Source of the DNA: Galaxea fascicularis
Lineage: Eukaryota > Cnidaria > Anthozoa > Scleractinia > Euphylliidae
Direction of reading: 5' to 3'
Assembly (NCBI GenBank): GCA_948470475.1
Contig: OX419335.1
Coordinates: 42,836,525-42,900,524 of the forward strand
DNA: 64,000 bases
Shown: positions 38,441 to 52,086 of the stretch, in pieces
Layout: every line of letters starts with the position of its first letter
Numbering within the stretch: the first letter of the stretch is position 1
Notes under the pieces: model-generated
Database searches by the model: none
Told to the model about the DNA's origin: nothing
What the model saw: the letters and a program-made list of their open reading frames with translations, nothing else
Program-made: the position numbers and the translations under genes

Positions 38441-41383
38441 TTACAAAATTAATAGAAAAAGACTATGTACAAAAGCATAAGTTTATCCGTGGCCTCTCTA
38501 TGTACGTACATACTGACAAACTCATCGACTGTCGCGTTTTAAGTTCCAAGACGTTCCACGAGACGGATACGTCCAAATGTTTCTTGATGTTAATTGTGTT
38601 TGTTTATCATGTCCCGTCGACCTGTAATAATCACATGTCTAACAAGTGAAAGTGAAGAGATTTTGTTGAAACTGGCGATTTCCTCTCGCAAGTAAGATCA
38701 GAGGACGTTTTGTCAACCATGTCGGCCTCCATTGGTCGGCATGGGATAAATAAACAGCATTCTCCATTTGGCGTGAAAATATGCTCGCATATGTGTCCGA
38801 CATTATCTGAGAAACGAATAGCTTCGCTCTCGGAAAACTTTAAGTTTCGAGGAACTGATTATGTGCAAGGATAAATATCCGAGCAGATTTTTAAAGCCAA
38901 ATGGGTGCTACTGTCTTTATTATCCTTGAAATATTTTTCGCAACACGCATTTGGGGAGTATATAAAATAGTCTCCATTTGGCGCGAAAATATGCTCGGAT
39001 ATTTGTCCGCGGACATTTTCTGTTCCGAGAAGCAAACAGTTCGCTCTCGGAAAATTGTGAGCCCCAAGGGGTAAAGGTTAAACCGCACCACAAAATTTGG
39101 GAAGGCTAAGCAACGCTGCTTAAAATTCAAACTAATTTTCATTTGTTTGTAACACCCCATGTCAGCGGATTACGATGAGTGAACGTGTTAATACACTGGA
39201 ATCCTAACTTCAAGCTCCTTTAATTCCATCCGTCACTGATTCGTCGCCTGTCCCATTGTTCGAACAAAAATGCAGCCTAAAGAAATAACATGTAATTAGC
39301 CTATGTAGAGATCATGGGCATTTGTTGGGAGATAAATATACTCAATTGACTAAAAATACCAGAAGCAACATCGCCCAATCAGTCTGACAAGTGAGCTTCG
39401 TTAACGTGTTAGTTGCTCGGTGTTTTCAAGCCGATCCAAATATTTTACATTGTAGATTACGCTATGAATTTTTAATGCAGTATAAAAAGAGGTGAGACAA
39501 AAGGCAATCCCGTTAGTTCGAGCAGTGTCTGCCGTGTGCTGCTGAGGTTCATTTTGAAATCCTTGGTTCGCGGTCTTATTGATGTGCGCTGTGAAAGATC
39601 AGACGGTTCTCTACAGGTTAGTTCTTCTAGAATTTTTATCTGGCAAGTTATTGCCGGCAACATCAAGCGAACATCAGCGATTTAAGTTTTGTTCTTGACC
39701 ATGGCCGGTTAATCTGAACAAAATCTTGTCAGACGAACTCAACCTGATTTCGTTGCTCAGTTTCGAGATGATGATGTGAGCGTCGTAAGATTTTCTGTCG
39801 CTAAACAGCAACATTTCGCATCCAGACCCGAGTGTATACAATTTTAAGTAACTGGTCTCCTTTTCTTCTCTCTTGTTAGTTAGATGACATAATGAGTGAA
39901 TTATAACTTACACGATTGGTGGAGCGTACAGGAACGATGCGAAAAAATCCACGATTACAGAAGGTAAGATTTCACCGGATTTGTTTTTTTTTTAAATTCG
40001 TTTGTTCGTCCATCTTTCTCTTGCATGAAACACACACCGTAATCCCGCAACATAATTATAGGGAGCTTAAATGAGCACTGTCACCGGGATTTTTGCTGTT
40101 TTTGGTTCAGTTCTGCCAAAATAACTGCCTTTTACCTGTTATCGTGCAAAAAAGCAGGGAGAGCCAACCATAATAACCTTTTTGGCGATTTTTCAGCGCA
40201 TGGCTTGAAATTTTGAAAAAATTGGCAAGCTTTTCAAATTTCAATCCATTTCCATCCTCGTCATCTTTGATGGAATACAGGAGCTTATGCTGTCAATGCA
40301 GTACTGCGGTATTTAGGAACAAAACCAGACCATTATTTTAAGGTTTCCACTGATGCATTAGCACCTTTAACCTTTTAAGTGATGGTACAATAGCGTGACA
40401 GTGCCCCTTTAAGCAACGAGCACGGCAACGGCAACGAGAACGCCACAAAATAATGGGATTAATGAGCAAAAACGATCGCTCCACTGCACTTGCGTTTACA
40501 GTTTGGTACATTTCTTTACCGTCCTCTGCAAAACAACAACGTGAAATGACCAAAATTTAGGTTTTCTCGAGAACGCGTTCGCACGACGGCAGGTTTTCCT
40601 TCCTTCTTTGCTGTAACACCGCTCACAGTAATTTAGACCATGGACAGCTCATTTTGAACGAATTGGAATAATCGAGAAAAAGTTACCAAAACGAGAAGTT
40701 GTATTTTGAAATGACGTTTTCGTCACAGTCGCCGTCGTCGTTGCTTAAGCTCCCTATAGTGCTGTTTTTGCGACTGCATGCGACAGCGTCAAATTCTATT
40801 GCTATCCGAGTCGAAATTCTGTTGAATGAGTGGTCACGATGCCCTACCGTCTGTCTATATGGTGTGGTCCGCTCTGTTTTTATTGTGCAATAAATATTGT
40901 CTAATCGATCGGTTTCTATCTTTCAGGTCAAAATGTGAATGGTTATGAAAAACATACGATTGGGGAACGCAAGCCAACAACGTTCAATCACCCTGCCACT
41001 CAAGCTCCAGCTAATTCAGATAAGTCCAACACGTGTTATTCAATTCAGTTAACTGGAGTAACGTGGCTACAAGCCCATAGCTTTTGTTTAAAATTTACTT
41101 GAAATAATAAGGCCGACCAATTGGCGGTATCTAGTATGTTTTTGCAGATTGCTAGTCAATAAATTTCCATTTATTTGAATTTGGAACTTTTCGTAAAGTC
41201 TATATCGTTTTAACGGTGGGGACAAACATCTCTATATACAGTGATACCTAAGAAGATAGGCGAAAGTTTGGGTTTTTCCTTTACCGCCAAATTTCAAGGA
41301 TTCCGAAAAATAAACACCGCCGTCAATTTTAAAACGAATTCGTTTGTATTGATTCATACATAAATTATGCATTCAAGTTAGTC
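38441..41383. other. intergenic region with possible short exons
   Basis: No gene is established. CTCGGATATTTGTCC-type words are duplicated at 38770-38880 and 38970-39050. A plausible exon pair on the plus strand is AYRNDAKKSTITE with donor at 39963 (GAAG|GTAAGA) and an acceptor at about 40926 (TCTTTCAG) followed by QNVNGYEKHTIGERKPTTF. Phases match, but I cannot extend it or name it. Confidence 0.3.
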
Positions 41384-41772
41384 CTTTCCACGCCAAGTGG
41401 TGATTAGGAACGTCCTAAGAGGTTTACTTGGAGGTTTCTGTAACCCATCAGAGGCTCCTGGGGATAAGTGGCCAGCCCACCCCTGACGTGTGCGAGGGCA
41501 GACGAAAACAGCACCAAGAACTTATGTTCCCTACTCTAAGTTTCATTCGGCGTGTGGGTTCTTAGACATCCCCTTCCAGTTTCACGTGTGGAACAGTGTA
41601 GGAGATAAGGCTAGCGGCTACTGTCCAATGATGCGATTATCTGAACTGAAGCAGTCGTTAGAGCGATACACAGCCAGCATGATCTTACCAGGAACCCTGG
41701 TTTGTGGTCCGGTCTGGGGTTTGAGCCCGCGACCTCCTGCTCAGCAGCCCGATGCTCTGCCAACCGAAGTAG
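41384..41772 (-). mobile_element. tRNA-derived SINE (minus strand)
   Basis: On the minus strand the head reads GTTGGCAGAGCATCGGG (box A) and GCGGGCTCAAACCCC (box B). The body contains TGGTAAGATCATGCTGGCTG, AAACTGGAAGGGGATG and CAGAAACCTCC. It aligns along its length with 46410-46796, which is in the opposite orientation. Confidence 0.75.
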
Positions 41773-42900
41773 CATCAACAATAAAGCGAAGCGCTTTTTC
41801 AATTGCATCGCTGTCACGAAATTTTCTATTTTTTTGTCATGTTCTAATTTAGCTTTTTGTTTCAGTTTTTCGGTCTTAGTATTTCGTATGGTCCTAGTGT
41901 TAATTCAACGTTGTAGTGTAGTGGTTTGTAATTAGAGATGTATTGTAACGTAGTCTGTAACTAAAAGCGTGTAAGTTTATTGTTCTTAAGTTGATTTAGT
42001 AAAGCGTTGCTATCATAGGATTGTAAGGTATCGTGTTTAGCACATAGGAGTGTAAGTAACATAGGAGAAAATAGTAACATAGGAGTGTAAGGTACCGCGT
42101 TTTACAATAATTATGTATGTAAAGTGTGAATTGCTAAACTAATTATGCCTATATATAAATGTAAGTTTCGTGGTTACTGGTTGAAGTGGCAAACAGTCGG
42201 TTGTTGGAAAGTTGACGGAGTTGAACGGCCTTTCCTTGCTAAAAGACATTAGCAGACGCCGACCAAGGTTCAAGGACAAAACCCATTTGTCATTGGCGGT
42301 GTTTGTGGGCCTGAGGGTAGAAGGAAAAAGAAGTTGAGAAGTTTTACGGAGAGGAACGGAGCGTCACGTTGACTGTGGACCTAGCTGTAAAAGCAAAGAA
42401 ACAGTTGGAAAGTAAAAGCTTGATATACCTTTAAGGGGAATTGCCGGCGGGGGAATGAAAGGGAGGGTACTTCGAAAATTTACCTCTCCCGGTTTGTAGT
42501 CCACATTTTGATTTAATTACACCCTGGCGTGGTCTCGATAGAAATCAGTAGAAATCGATTGGATGATTAAAAACAAATCAATGCAGTTGAACTGAATCCT
42601 TGTTGCTATCAGAAGTAGATAACAACAAAAAACTTTAACAAAAATATTTGAATTGTTATCAAAAAGCAAAGAAGATAACAACGAGAATATTTCTGATCCA
42701 TATATATGGCTTATAAGCAATACTGTAACTTCCGTATGTTTTGCAGTAGATAACAATTGAATTGGGAATTCGAAGTTGAGATCACTGTCTACGGACAAAT
42801 CGTGTCAGCGTACGAATGACTTCGAACTTTTTCAGCAGTCGATGGCAGTCGACAACAATCGTAAACTACAAATGGTATGTGGTTCTATTTCCCGGACACT
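41773..42900. other. intergenic region, no gene seen
   Basis: At 42050-42100 short words (TAACATAGGAGTGTAAG) repeat two or three times. Otherwise unremarkable. Confidence 0.3.
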
Positions 42901-42917
42901 TTTCCTCTCGGTCAAAC

Positions 42918-42950
42918 ACTCCTCTTTCTTCTTCTTCTTCTTCTTCTTCG
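42918..42950 (+). repeat. (CTT)n microsatellite
   Basis: A run of about ten CTT units. Confidence 0.75.
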
Positions 42951-44268
42951 TAACATACAAAATCCATTCCAATGGGGAATGGCAAGTAGTCCACTATAAC
43001 TTTCTATCGGCCGGAGTTGTCTCGTTTAGTCGGCAAGCTCATTTACTCTTCAAAAAGTTCACCGACGCACATTTCGTTGCTTCGTAAGCTGCATTGTTTT
43101 ACTTTCATTGAAGTAATTCCTCTCGAAATGCACAAAAAAGGTTTAGTTTTCGCAAACAGTTATCTCGTAACAAAGTTTTTCAGTTTTAGTTTCCGAATCA
43201 AAGCTTGACCAAGGCCCAAATTTCTGACTGGAAGATTAAAGTAATACCTCGATAATATTTTGGGAGCTTATTATAATATCCGGAGAAGATGAAGGCCGAA
43301 AACCTTTGGAGAAAACACCACTTTAATAAAACGTTTACTGCCAGAGAACAGCAAATTACTCTGGTGGCAAGCCTTCGGATCTGCCATTTGTATGAATTAG
43401 TTTGCCAGGCCCGGGAAAGTTTGTTTCAGTGGTCACACAACTGAGGCATAAAGTTGGTTTGCATAACTGAGCAAAATTTCTAACTAAACTGTATATGTAC
43501 TTGTCTTTCAGTTTAAAATTAGGAAATTCATAACAGTGTGTAAATTTCGTTGAAAAGACGAATTCATCGTCACGAAAATGCAACACCAAATTCGATTGCT
43601 ACGGACTGAACTGAATCGAATCTGTTTACGACACTCTTGGGTTAACGGGAGTAGCCGACCACATGCTATTTTAATATGAAACTTTCGGTTGTTGCTTTCT
43701 CGAAAGTAAATATGAAGTCAAATGCAAAAACAATCCGGGAACTACATACCGTAGTTACTGATTAACATCAGCAACGTTTTGATTTCAGCGATTCTCAAAT
43801 CAAAGGAACTCGTGTATTGACGCGCCGGAAGATTCTTGGAATGTGCACGATTTGTTTGTATTGATTGTTCCTTGCGTAGCTTTGAAAGCTTTATTTTAAG
43901 GTGGTTTACCATAAAATTATGAGATTATCACATACTGGGTGCCCTATTCTTGATCTAAATTCAAATCACTCTTTTTTTATTGTTACCAATTCAATAAAAC
44001 TGAGTGTTTGTCGATATTTGGCAGATAGAGTAATGCTCTCCAGTTAAAACTAACAAAATATCCAAGCACAAGTGTTCATCGGGTGTCTGAAGGTTCGATT
44101 TCAATTTCAGTTTCTTCGATGAAACCTCCTGATATTTTCACAGAAAAACGAAAAAACAAATATAGGTTAACAACCGTAATAGCGGTTTCCCAAGAAAGAA
44201 AAAATGGCGGAGGGAAAGCCCTGCGAGCGAGGTTGCCAAGATCCTTTGCGTTTTTAATTTATACCTTA
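42951..44268. other. intergenic region, no gene seen
   Basis: Short frames on both strands lack splice-site support or family resemblance. Confidence 0.3.
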
Positions 44269-44331
44269 AGGCCGATACACACGAGGGGTTAGCATACTCC
44301 AGGAGCAAAACCCCTCGTGTGTATCGGTCTT
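44269..44331. repeat. 22-bp-arm hairpin, MITE remnant
   Basis: GGCCGATACACACGAGGGGT and its complement flank a short loop of about 19 bases. Probably the two ends of a TIR element brought together by deletion. Confidence 0.6.
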
Positions 44332-46409
44332 TATTCTTTCTTTGTTACAACCGTATTTTCAGTGCCGATCATGAAAAATAAAAGGTCCCAAGGAGGACAT
44401 GTGGTTAATTGTAGTGAATAGCAACCACAATGGTTCAAAAAGAGTTGTGGAGTTTTAGTTTATTGCTAAGTATTCTTTTAAAATTTGAGTGTTCGACATG
44501 TACATTCTCTCCACCAATGGGTGCAACATTGCAAAGGTGGACACAATGGTACACAAGAAGTTTTGCGATGTGTCCGCTTTGATTTTGTTATGTCAGAACC
44601 CTTTTGTGTACCAGAATTCACGAATTGTCTTTGTTTATGTACATCTCAGATCTGGCCTAAAAAGGTACCCCTTCAGGGAAAGTAGCTTTGTATAGTTGAT
44701 TATCTGGATTGTTGGGAGTACTCCCTTTCGATCGACAACTGTGATATGTATAACTGGAGGGAATGGGTTACAAGTCAATTACGTAGAGCATAAATGAAAT
44801 TGCTTTAAATTTGTTTGATATTTAAGGTAATCAAAGACTTTAAGTAAACAAATCTCAGGATTTGTGAAAAGATCGTTACGAGTCTGCATAACCTCGCAAA
44901 GGACCACAAATTACATTGTAAAAAGATCAAAGTGTGTCTACTGACATAATACTAAAGATAAATTTGCTGTTATCAAGAAAGAACAAGACACCAAAGGCGT
45001 TTACGCGGGATGTGTTGGTCGATGTTTAATACGGTAACACTAAATTTGAATGGTTGCCCACAGTGAGAATCTATCTTTTCATACGTACAAATAAATAGAA
45101 ATGTAAACAATTAGTAGAGTATTACAGGCATCGTTCGATAAGTTGTGAGTGAACTCACTGGTTCGATTCACGTGAACTCATTGGTTTGATCAATGGAACA
45201 CTGGTTTCAAGCACACGCCAGCTATCCAATTATTCACGGGTTAATAAACAGGGAAATTGTTGGTTCGATCGCTGGCAAACACAAGTTCATGTCATGACAG
45301 TCTGTGCAATTGTTCATGGTTCAATACTCAAAACCAAAGCAACGTTAAAATGCAAAAGCGTTTTATTTTCGGCTCGAATAAAGCTACGCAAAGCAAAGCA
45401 AAGCAAAGCAAGCGAACTGCTAGGCTCTTGTATAGCACAATTTAGGTCAATTTATTGACTCGAATTGAGCACGTTCTTTTACAAACTTCACTGATCAGAC
45501 TGATAAAAGTTGTTAAAAGGATATAAAAGCACGGTGAAAATTTGCATCCAAACCTGTACGTTTTTGCAAAATGGATCCCCAGTCTAAGCAGTCAAACGAA
45601 CTTCAAAACCACACTTTCTGATCTGTCCTCGAAGAGGGATTTCTTCATCATTATCACCACGAAATAGTCACGTCGACCGCCACGTCAAAGCACATGGGAA
45701 AACGAGTCATGTTCTTTGACTACTTATGGCTCACAGAGATCGGAGACATTCGACATTAGTACCAAGATTTCTATTCCGCCACGTTTTCGAATTTCCAAAT
45801 ATTTTCATTTGAAATGTAATAATCAATAAAACGGTAGCAATTAAAAAATGTATAAAAAGCAGTTATTCTCATTACAACCCACGTTAAAAGGTGAAAATCG
45901 ATTACAATAACTCCGGTAAATCTCGGGGTGTTTTCGGTCTCACTTCGTGAGATTACTCCGAAGGCTTCCGAAAAGTCACGGACACTCTCACTCACGCACC
46001 CGATGACATTATGGTGACTGGCTTAACAGCCAGTAACCACAAAAAGAATTATTACAATTAGTTGTTACTGTTATTTTTGCCGATTTCTATCGATTTTCTT
46101 TAGTGCGTTTGCCAGGTATACAGAAAAATTATTTAAGTGCCCCTCAGGAGTTTCTGGGATTTTCCAGGACGGAAAGGTGAAACAACATTTACATATCCAC
46201 AATCCCATGGAAATCTAATCCTTTGCGTTTTGCCAATCGGTTTCTTTTTGGTTGGTTTTTACGTATAGCACCAGAACCTAAAATATACATTTTTTTCATC
46301 GTTTGTTTTCTGCCATCCATCTTTGATTAAATTTAGTGATTACTTGCGACAACAAGGAAAAACAGAAAGTGTAAGATCTTGAGGAACGTCAAACCTTGCT
46401 AATAAGGGA
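44332..46409. other. intergenic region, no gene seen
   Basis: This contains a short (AAAGC)n run at about 45391-45413. A repeated phrase about ACTCAYTGGTTYGAT occurs at 45153-45195. No gene is supported. Confidence 0.3.
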
Positions 46410-46796
46410 GGGGAGACTTGGAACACGGTGGGTTCATGATTTGCGGGTTCAAACTCTCAGACCGGTGCACAAACCAGGGTCCTGGTAAGATCATGCTGGC
46501 TGTGTGCTCAACGTCTACTTTAGTTCAGATGATCCAGTCAGTGGGCAGTGACGTTAAGCTGCTGGCCTTGTCTCCTTCACCTCCCCACGTAAAACTGGAT
46601 GGGGACGTAAAAGAACCCACACACTGATCGAAAAGAGTAGGGACCGTAGTTCGCGTTGCTGTGGTCTGCTCTCACACACATAAGGGTGGTTGGGCTGACC
46701 AACTGTCTCACAAGAGCCTCTGTTGAGTCGCAGAAACCTCCTTGGTAACCTCTTAGGAGTGCCACTAGGCATCGAGAAGATCACACACACACACAT
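46410..46796 (+). mobile_element. tRNA-derived SINE (plus strand)
   Basis: Box B-like TTGCGGGTTCAAACTCT at 46441-46457, then TGGTAAGATCATGCTGGCTG, GGATGGGGACGTAAAAGAAC and CAGAAACCTCCTTGGTAACC. The left box A end is damaged. The element ends in an (AC)n tract at 46782-46796. Same family as 41384-41772. Confidence 0.75.
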
Positions 46797-49658
46797 TCTA
46801 GTATAATAATTTCATAGAAGGAATTTCAATTTGATTTGATCTTCAAATAGTGTAAAGAGAATTTCAGTTCAGGTTTCATTATTTTTCTACTCGGATGTAT
46901 CCCACTCTTTCTAATACTGTTTATTTGTTCTCTCCAGTCGGTTTCAGTCATACAACCGAGATAATGGAACAAGTGATAGATACAGCCATCTGGGATAACA
47001 TTTGATAAAACACATTCCACTATGGGAAGGTAAGATTTCTTTGACCTTGTTAGACGTTCTCTTTTTTGCGTAATTTTAATCAAAATATCCTAATCTCCCT
47101 GCTGTCCGCTTTCCGACGACTCCAACACTGCATACATTTACTGCTATTGCAAGAACTTGGAGTTGGATTTGTTTTACACTGAGGAGTAAGGAAACCGGTA
47201 TTAAAGACTTCATAGTTAAGCTTCTTTGTAGCCACATATATTACTTTTTACCTCGGTTTATAGTTGATTTTCTTTGAGTTTTGGTAAAGAATTGCCGAGA
47301 CGTAAACTAAGGACAACTTAACGCTCCTCTTTCAATATTTTCTTCCTACCGGGTCAGAAATTTTCCATCCTCGGAGACTCATGGGCAGATAGTCGGGACG
47401 GGACGAAGCTGGTAATTTCAAGCTGAAATATTGCTTTTCTTTACAAGAACAACACTTTGAAATTTGGTCAGATACGTAGCTGGCCCAATGCAGAATTGAT
47501 AATTCTGTAAAAGTACGATCAGAGCTGAAATAGGAAATCGATAGCACTGACTTCCACGGCGGCCAAGTTGGACCAAAAAGTCAATTAACTTTCAGAAAAT
47601 TGCGGTTTTGATCTCGTTTTTTTGAGGAAAAGTGCCACCGAGTTAAAATTAGTTCTGTTTCTTTTTACTTAAACTATTTTCTTCCTAAATTTAATTGCTT
47701 CATGACATTTGATGAAAACAAACATAATTATTGAATTCTGCGAGACTAAACACGAGGGACTAATTTCGGTCAGTTTTGATATTGTCAACTTCATCAGCAA
47801 AAGAATATTGAAACAAGCTCAAACTGCATGTGTTTTCTTGTCCCATAGAATTTACGGCTACGCGAAGGATGCCACAAAACGTCACACATACTCTCACAGA
47901 TCTTCTCGGAATAACTCTTACTCAATGTTCCTTCGCTTTACGAACAGCGATTTGAAATTTACCAATTTAATCGCACCAAATGACGCGGAGACTAATCCAA
48001 ATAAAATAAAACCATTTGTTTTCGCTTAACGTTTCAATTTTGAATTATCGTAATGAAACCCATATGTAACGTGTTAAATTATTTTGAAGAGAAACTGCGA
48101 CTTAATCCTGCGCTCTGACGATTCGGCAGCCATGAAACTTTGATTTAGTAATTCGTTGACAAGCCACCCAAGAGTAAACTGCATAACTACAGAACGTTCA
48201 GCCAAAACACCTGCTTCTGCAGTATTGCCTTCAATTCGATGGTGTCGCTTTTCTTTGAGCTGATTTTTTGAAACTTGTAAGAGATTTCAAACCTATAGAT
48301 TTGAACTTTTTCGACCTTCTGGCGATTAACTTTCCGCACGTGTTTGCGACTGGAAGGAAGACAGATTAATTGGTCATTTTTAAGACGCCGAAAATCAGCA
48401 AAAAAATATTTTATAATAAAAGCACAGTGTGATAAAAATTTAAAATATCCTTCATTGATCGCATATCGGAAAAAATATGCATAATGAAGCCCCATTTGCA
48501 CGACATTCATTTTAGACCCGGCATTCCTAAATTTAGATAAGCGGGCCGATAGTTTTGGCACGGCCCGCTTGTTTTTTTGTTATGTAAATGCAATATGTCG
48601 ACATGCGGGCCAAGAAAATCAGGCGGATCGAGACCACCTCGTGAGGTGGTCCTGGCCCGCCTAAAAAGTGACCCGCGTGCCAAAACGAGATTTTGCCAGG
48701 CTTCAGTGACTTATTAAGTGTCCACAAACTCAATAAGGTATGCGCAAATGCTGTCTCCGTGATTCACTGGTACAAGTACACACAAAAGAAGAAGTTAGCA
48801 ATGGTTAACCTAAATTCTGCTGTCGACGCGAGGTAATACAGGGTTATTGCAAGTCGATAGTTTGGAGTAACAGCCTTTCAAATCAATGTATCTTGACGAG
48901 ATATACCTTTAGAAATTTCATGGAGAAGACATTCAGAAGTTACGCGAGTTGGCCTCGAAATTTGCATAGCAAAGGTCATGTCAAACCACAGGCCAGGCAA
49001 AACAATGGGGATGTCTACCGTACCTCTCTCAATCGCGGAGGGTTTAAACAGCTCAAAATAGATCTCCATATCTTTCAATTTCATTCTACTGCCGATTATT
49101 CATAAGAATTGTATCTTTCTACTTTGAGTTCCATACAGCTTTACCTTAATTTCAATTGGAGAAAAATATCTCTTACAAGTTTTAAAAGGATCGCTAGGAA
49201 CGTGACGCCGTTGCTTTCACAAATCCTAACTTTTGTCTTCAGTTATGCATGAATGAGTTGGCTCAGACCTTTAATTATGCTGTCAAATTTTGTTCAACCC
49301 AAGCGAATTATGCGAGCCGCTGTAAATATGCCCGGAGGCTCTTTATTTTAAGAGTGCCTTCCTTATTTCAGGTGTGCTCTTTAGAAATGAACATCGAAAA
49401 ACATATAACATATTTTTGTCGTTTTTAATTGTAGCGGACCATGCCAATACCATAGGCCCGCGATGGTATAGATGGTTTTGCGTCCTGCTTTGATGTGTTT
49501 TCAAATAATAGTGACTGGATGACGAATATAGCCTGAAACCGTCAACTGCCGGATCTTTTTTTCGGCAGAAACCTTGTTTCTTGTATACATAACTTGACTC
49601 TGTAACAATGCATCTGTTAGATCGTACATAATTGACGCTTATGATTTTCTGTCTACAG
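46797..49658. other. intergenic or intronic region
   Basis: GCGGGCC/GGCCCGC words cluster at 48540-48665 with a partial inverted repeat (TTTTGGCACG). A possible exon at 46938-47030 has an acceptor and a donor (GGGAAG|GTAAGA) but no clean frame. Nothing else is seen. Confidence 0.3.
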
Positions 49659-49739
49659 GTTGAACTGGAAGTCGCTAAGACATTGATCCGGTTGGATCTT
49701 GGACAAGCCAAGGAAATGAGCAGTGAAGATCAGCAGTAA
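49659..49739 (+). CDS. possible terminal exon of an unidentified plus-strand gene
   Basis: A strong acceptor (TTTTCTGTCTACAG) opens a phase-0 frame of 26 codons beginning VELEVAKTLIRLDLGQAKEM and ending at TAA 49737-49739. The translation looks protein-like, but I recognise no family and found no upstream exon with a matching donor. Confidence 0.3.
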   Translation, partial: VELEVAKTLIRLDLGQAKEMSSEDQQ

Positions 49740-51710
49740 AGTGTAATCTGTCAAGTATTCCAGGGACACTCTGAAGCTGTACAACTACAATACCACCTTA
49801 ATTGAGATACGGCCGAGTTGTTTTAACCTGTTTGCCAGCCGGCAAAAGTTTGTACTTAAAATTTCCCATAAAGAGGCTTTCCCATAATGATTACAGAAAG
49901 CGAAGAGGTTCAAAGGGTAACAGCATACAATTCACAAGCATTTAAGGATTACAGCTTTGATCGAAGAACTAATAGAGTTTGGTCTCTACCCTGATGAATT
50001 AAGGAACCTTGAATTTACTTGTGCCACAACAGAACCTCAAGCCGTTTATTCCATTAATTTTTCACTTTGAATTTGTAAATATTACTTCTCACTACTAAAA
50101 TCTATTTCTTCGCATGAACAGCAACGGAACTTACAATTCTGCATCGAAATTAGGAAATATTTTGCGCACGTTTCATTCTTGTTGAAATTTTTCAGCAGTG
50201 CTATCGAGTTCTGTTTTCACAATCCAGGCTCGGCTAAAACCATAAACCAAATAGAACATTTTTTAACCAAAACTTTTATTTTGAGCTACTTAATAGTTTC
50301 TTCTTCTTGTAAATAGGTTTTTACGAATCTATTTCGTTTTTCTTGCGTTCCCACTAAATTCTGTTTCCACAATCTAAACTCGGCTAAAGCCAAAGTGCAC
50401 TTACGAAACGTTTTGCCAAAAGGTTTTTATTTCACGGTACTAGACTCTTTTTCTCGTAAAAGGTTTCGGAATCATCTTACACTTAGAGATCGCAAAGATT
50501 TAACCATTACAGTATTTTTGGGTCGTCGTCGTCTAAAACATGCATTCAAGATTGCAAATATATAAATGCAAAATAAGAGTTTCAGGCGTATTACTTTAAA
50601 TTTCTGCTTTAGGTGATAATTTGCGATACTTTCTTTCCCCTTCTCGCGAGAAGGTATCAGGATTTTCATAGATGTAATTCTTACTTTCCTGAGGTCTTCG
50701 TCATCTTAAACGATTGAATAATGCAACAATACAAGAGATCCTAGCGCATTAGTTTTAAACTCCTATGTGTTCTAGATTAACTACCAATGACAAAGAAGAA
50801 AGTTGCCGAAGTCTGGACAGGAGAGAGGAGAGAGAGAACCTGGCATAAATAGTACTATAATTAACAACTATTTTAGTCGTAGCACTGCAGCGATGTTTGT
50901 GACACCCCTGAAGACAACAAGGTAAGTGAACAAACTCAAATTCGAATATAGTGGCTTCCAACAACAGACTAACTACCAGCGAGAAAATTATGAAAAAAAA
51001 TTCGTCTTCATAGGACACTACAATAAGATAGATTCAAAAGGAACAAAAAGTATTTTTCCTTATTTTCTTCCGTTTTGCTTAAGAGCTAATTTTCAAAGTA
51101 GCAGTACAAACTTTCAAATAAAAGCAGTGATTGTGAAAATGACTCGATAGCCTACAATTTATTATTTTGAAACCTGACACTCAAAATTTTCAAATAACAA
51201 CACGTTCTTTATCCATTTTGGAAAAGACTTCATAGGCTTTTTCATAAGTGGCACACGAAATTTCAAGGTTCCTGTTCAAACGAGTAAAAACACCCAATTA
51301 GTTACAATTGAACCATACTGTAAAACCGACAATAAAGTCCGAAATAAACTTTCACAAAAACTAGCAATATTTCTAGTAATTCATACGCCCGGCAAAGGAC
51401 AATTCCCGATATTTTAGACTCGAATGTGTCAAAAATGAAATACCAAGTATGTAGATTTAAATCAGAAAGACAAATGTAAAGCTCTTCTCAAAATGTAATA
51501 AAAGAGTAAACATAAGATATTTATTAGCTTCAGAACATGAAATGACTGTTATGTCTAGAAAATGTATTAAAAAAATAAAGTAAAAAAAAAAACAAAAGAT
51601 GGCAAATAAAAAACACCAACCCTTCACATTACAGTCAAAGAAAAAATAAAGTGCTGCAACAATACGCGGCAAAACTTCTGTCTCCTTGTTAACTTAATAA
51701 AGTAAAAAAA
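49740..51710. other. intergenic region with a two-copy direct repeat
   Basis: Segments at about 50211-50330 and 50357-50470 share TTCTGTTTYCACAATCYA, CTCGGCTAAARCCA and ACTTT/GTTTT words at a spacing of about 147 bp. No gene is seen. Confidence 0.4.
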
Positions 51711-51771
51711 CTTAAGTTGGAATAGAGAATATCAAAGAAGGAAGAGTAGAAAAAGTACAGATTGGGAGAGG

Positions 51772-51870
51772 GAGAGTGGGAGAGGGAGGGTGGGAGGTAC
51801 TCCCAATCCTCCCCTCTTCCACTCGGCAGAGTGGGAGAGGGAGGGTGGGAGGTACTCCCAATCCTCCCTT
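51772..51870 (+). repeat. two-copy direct repeat, about 53-bp period
   Basis: GAGTGGGAGAGGGAGGGTGG through GAGGTACTCCCAATCCTCCC occurs twice, separated by a C/T-rich linker. Confidence 0.75.
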
Positions 51871-51910
51871 CCGGAATAATTTATTCAGATGATTATTTTT
51901 AAGGACGGAG

Positions 51911-52086
51911 AAATAGGCCATTTCCGAGTTTATGTCTGCCTCCTCTTCAAAGCGAGTCTAAGTGCGAAGTTTTTGTTATGGAAATTAGTTTTCATTCATA
52001 TGAAAAGTAGAACTAATTACCATCACAAAAACGTCGCAGTTAGACTCGCTTTGAAGAGGAGGCAGACATGAACTCGGAATGGCCTA
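51911..52086. mobile_element. palindromic MITE flanked by TA
   Basis: The arms read GGCCATTTCCGAGTTTATGT, CTGCCTCCTCTTCAAAGCGA and GTCT, with the inverted complement at the right end. A second inner inverted stretch (TTTTTGTTATGG...CCATCACAAAAA) makes the element almost fully palindromic. Outside both ends is TA. I associate it with an abundant stony-coral repeat. Confidence 0.75.
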
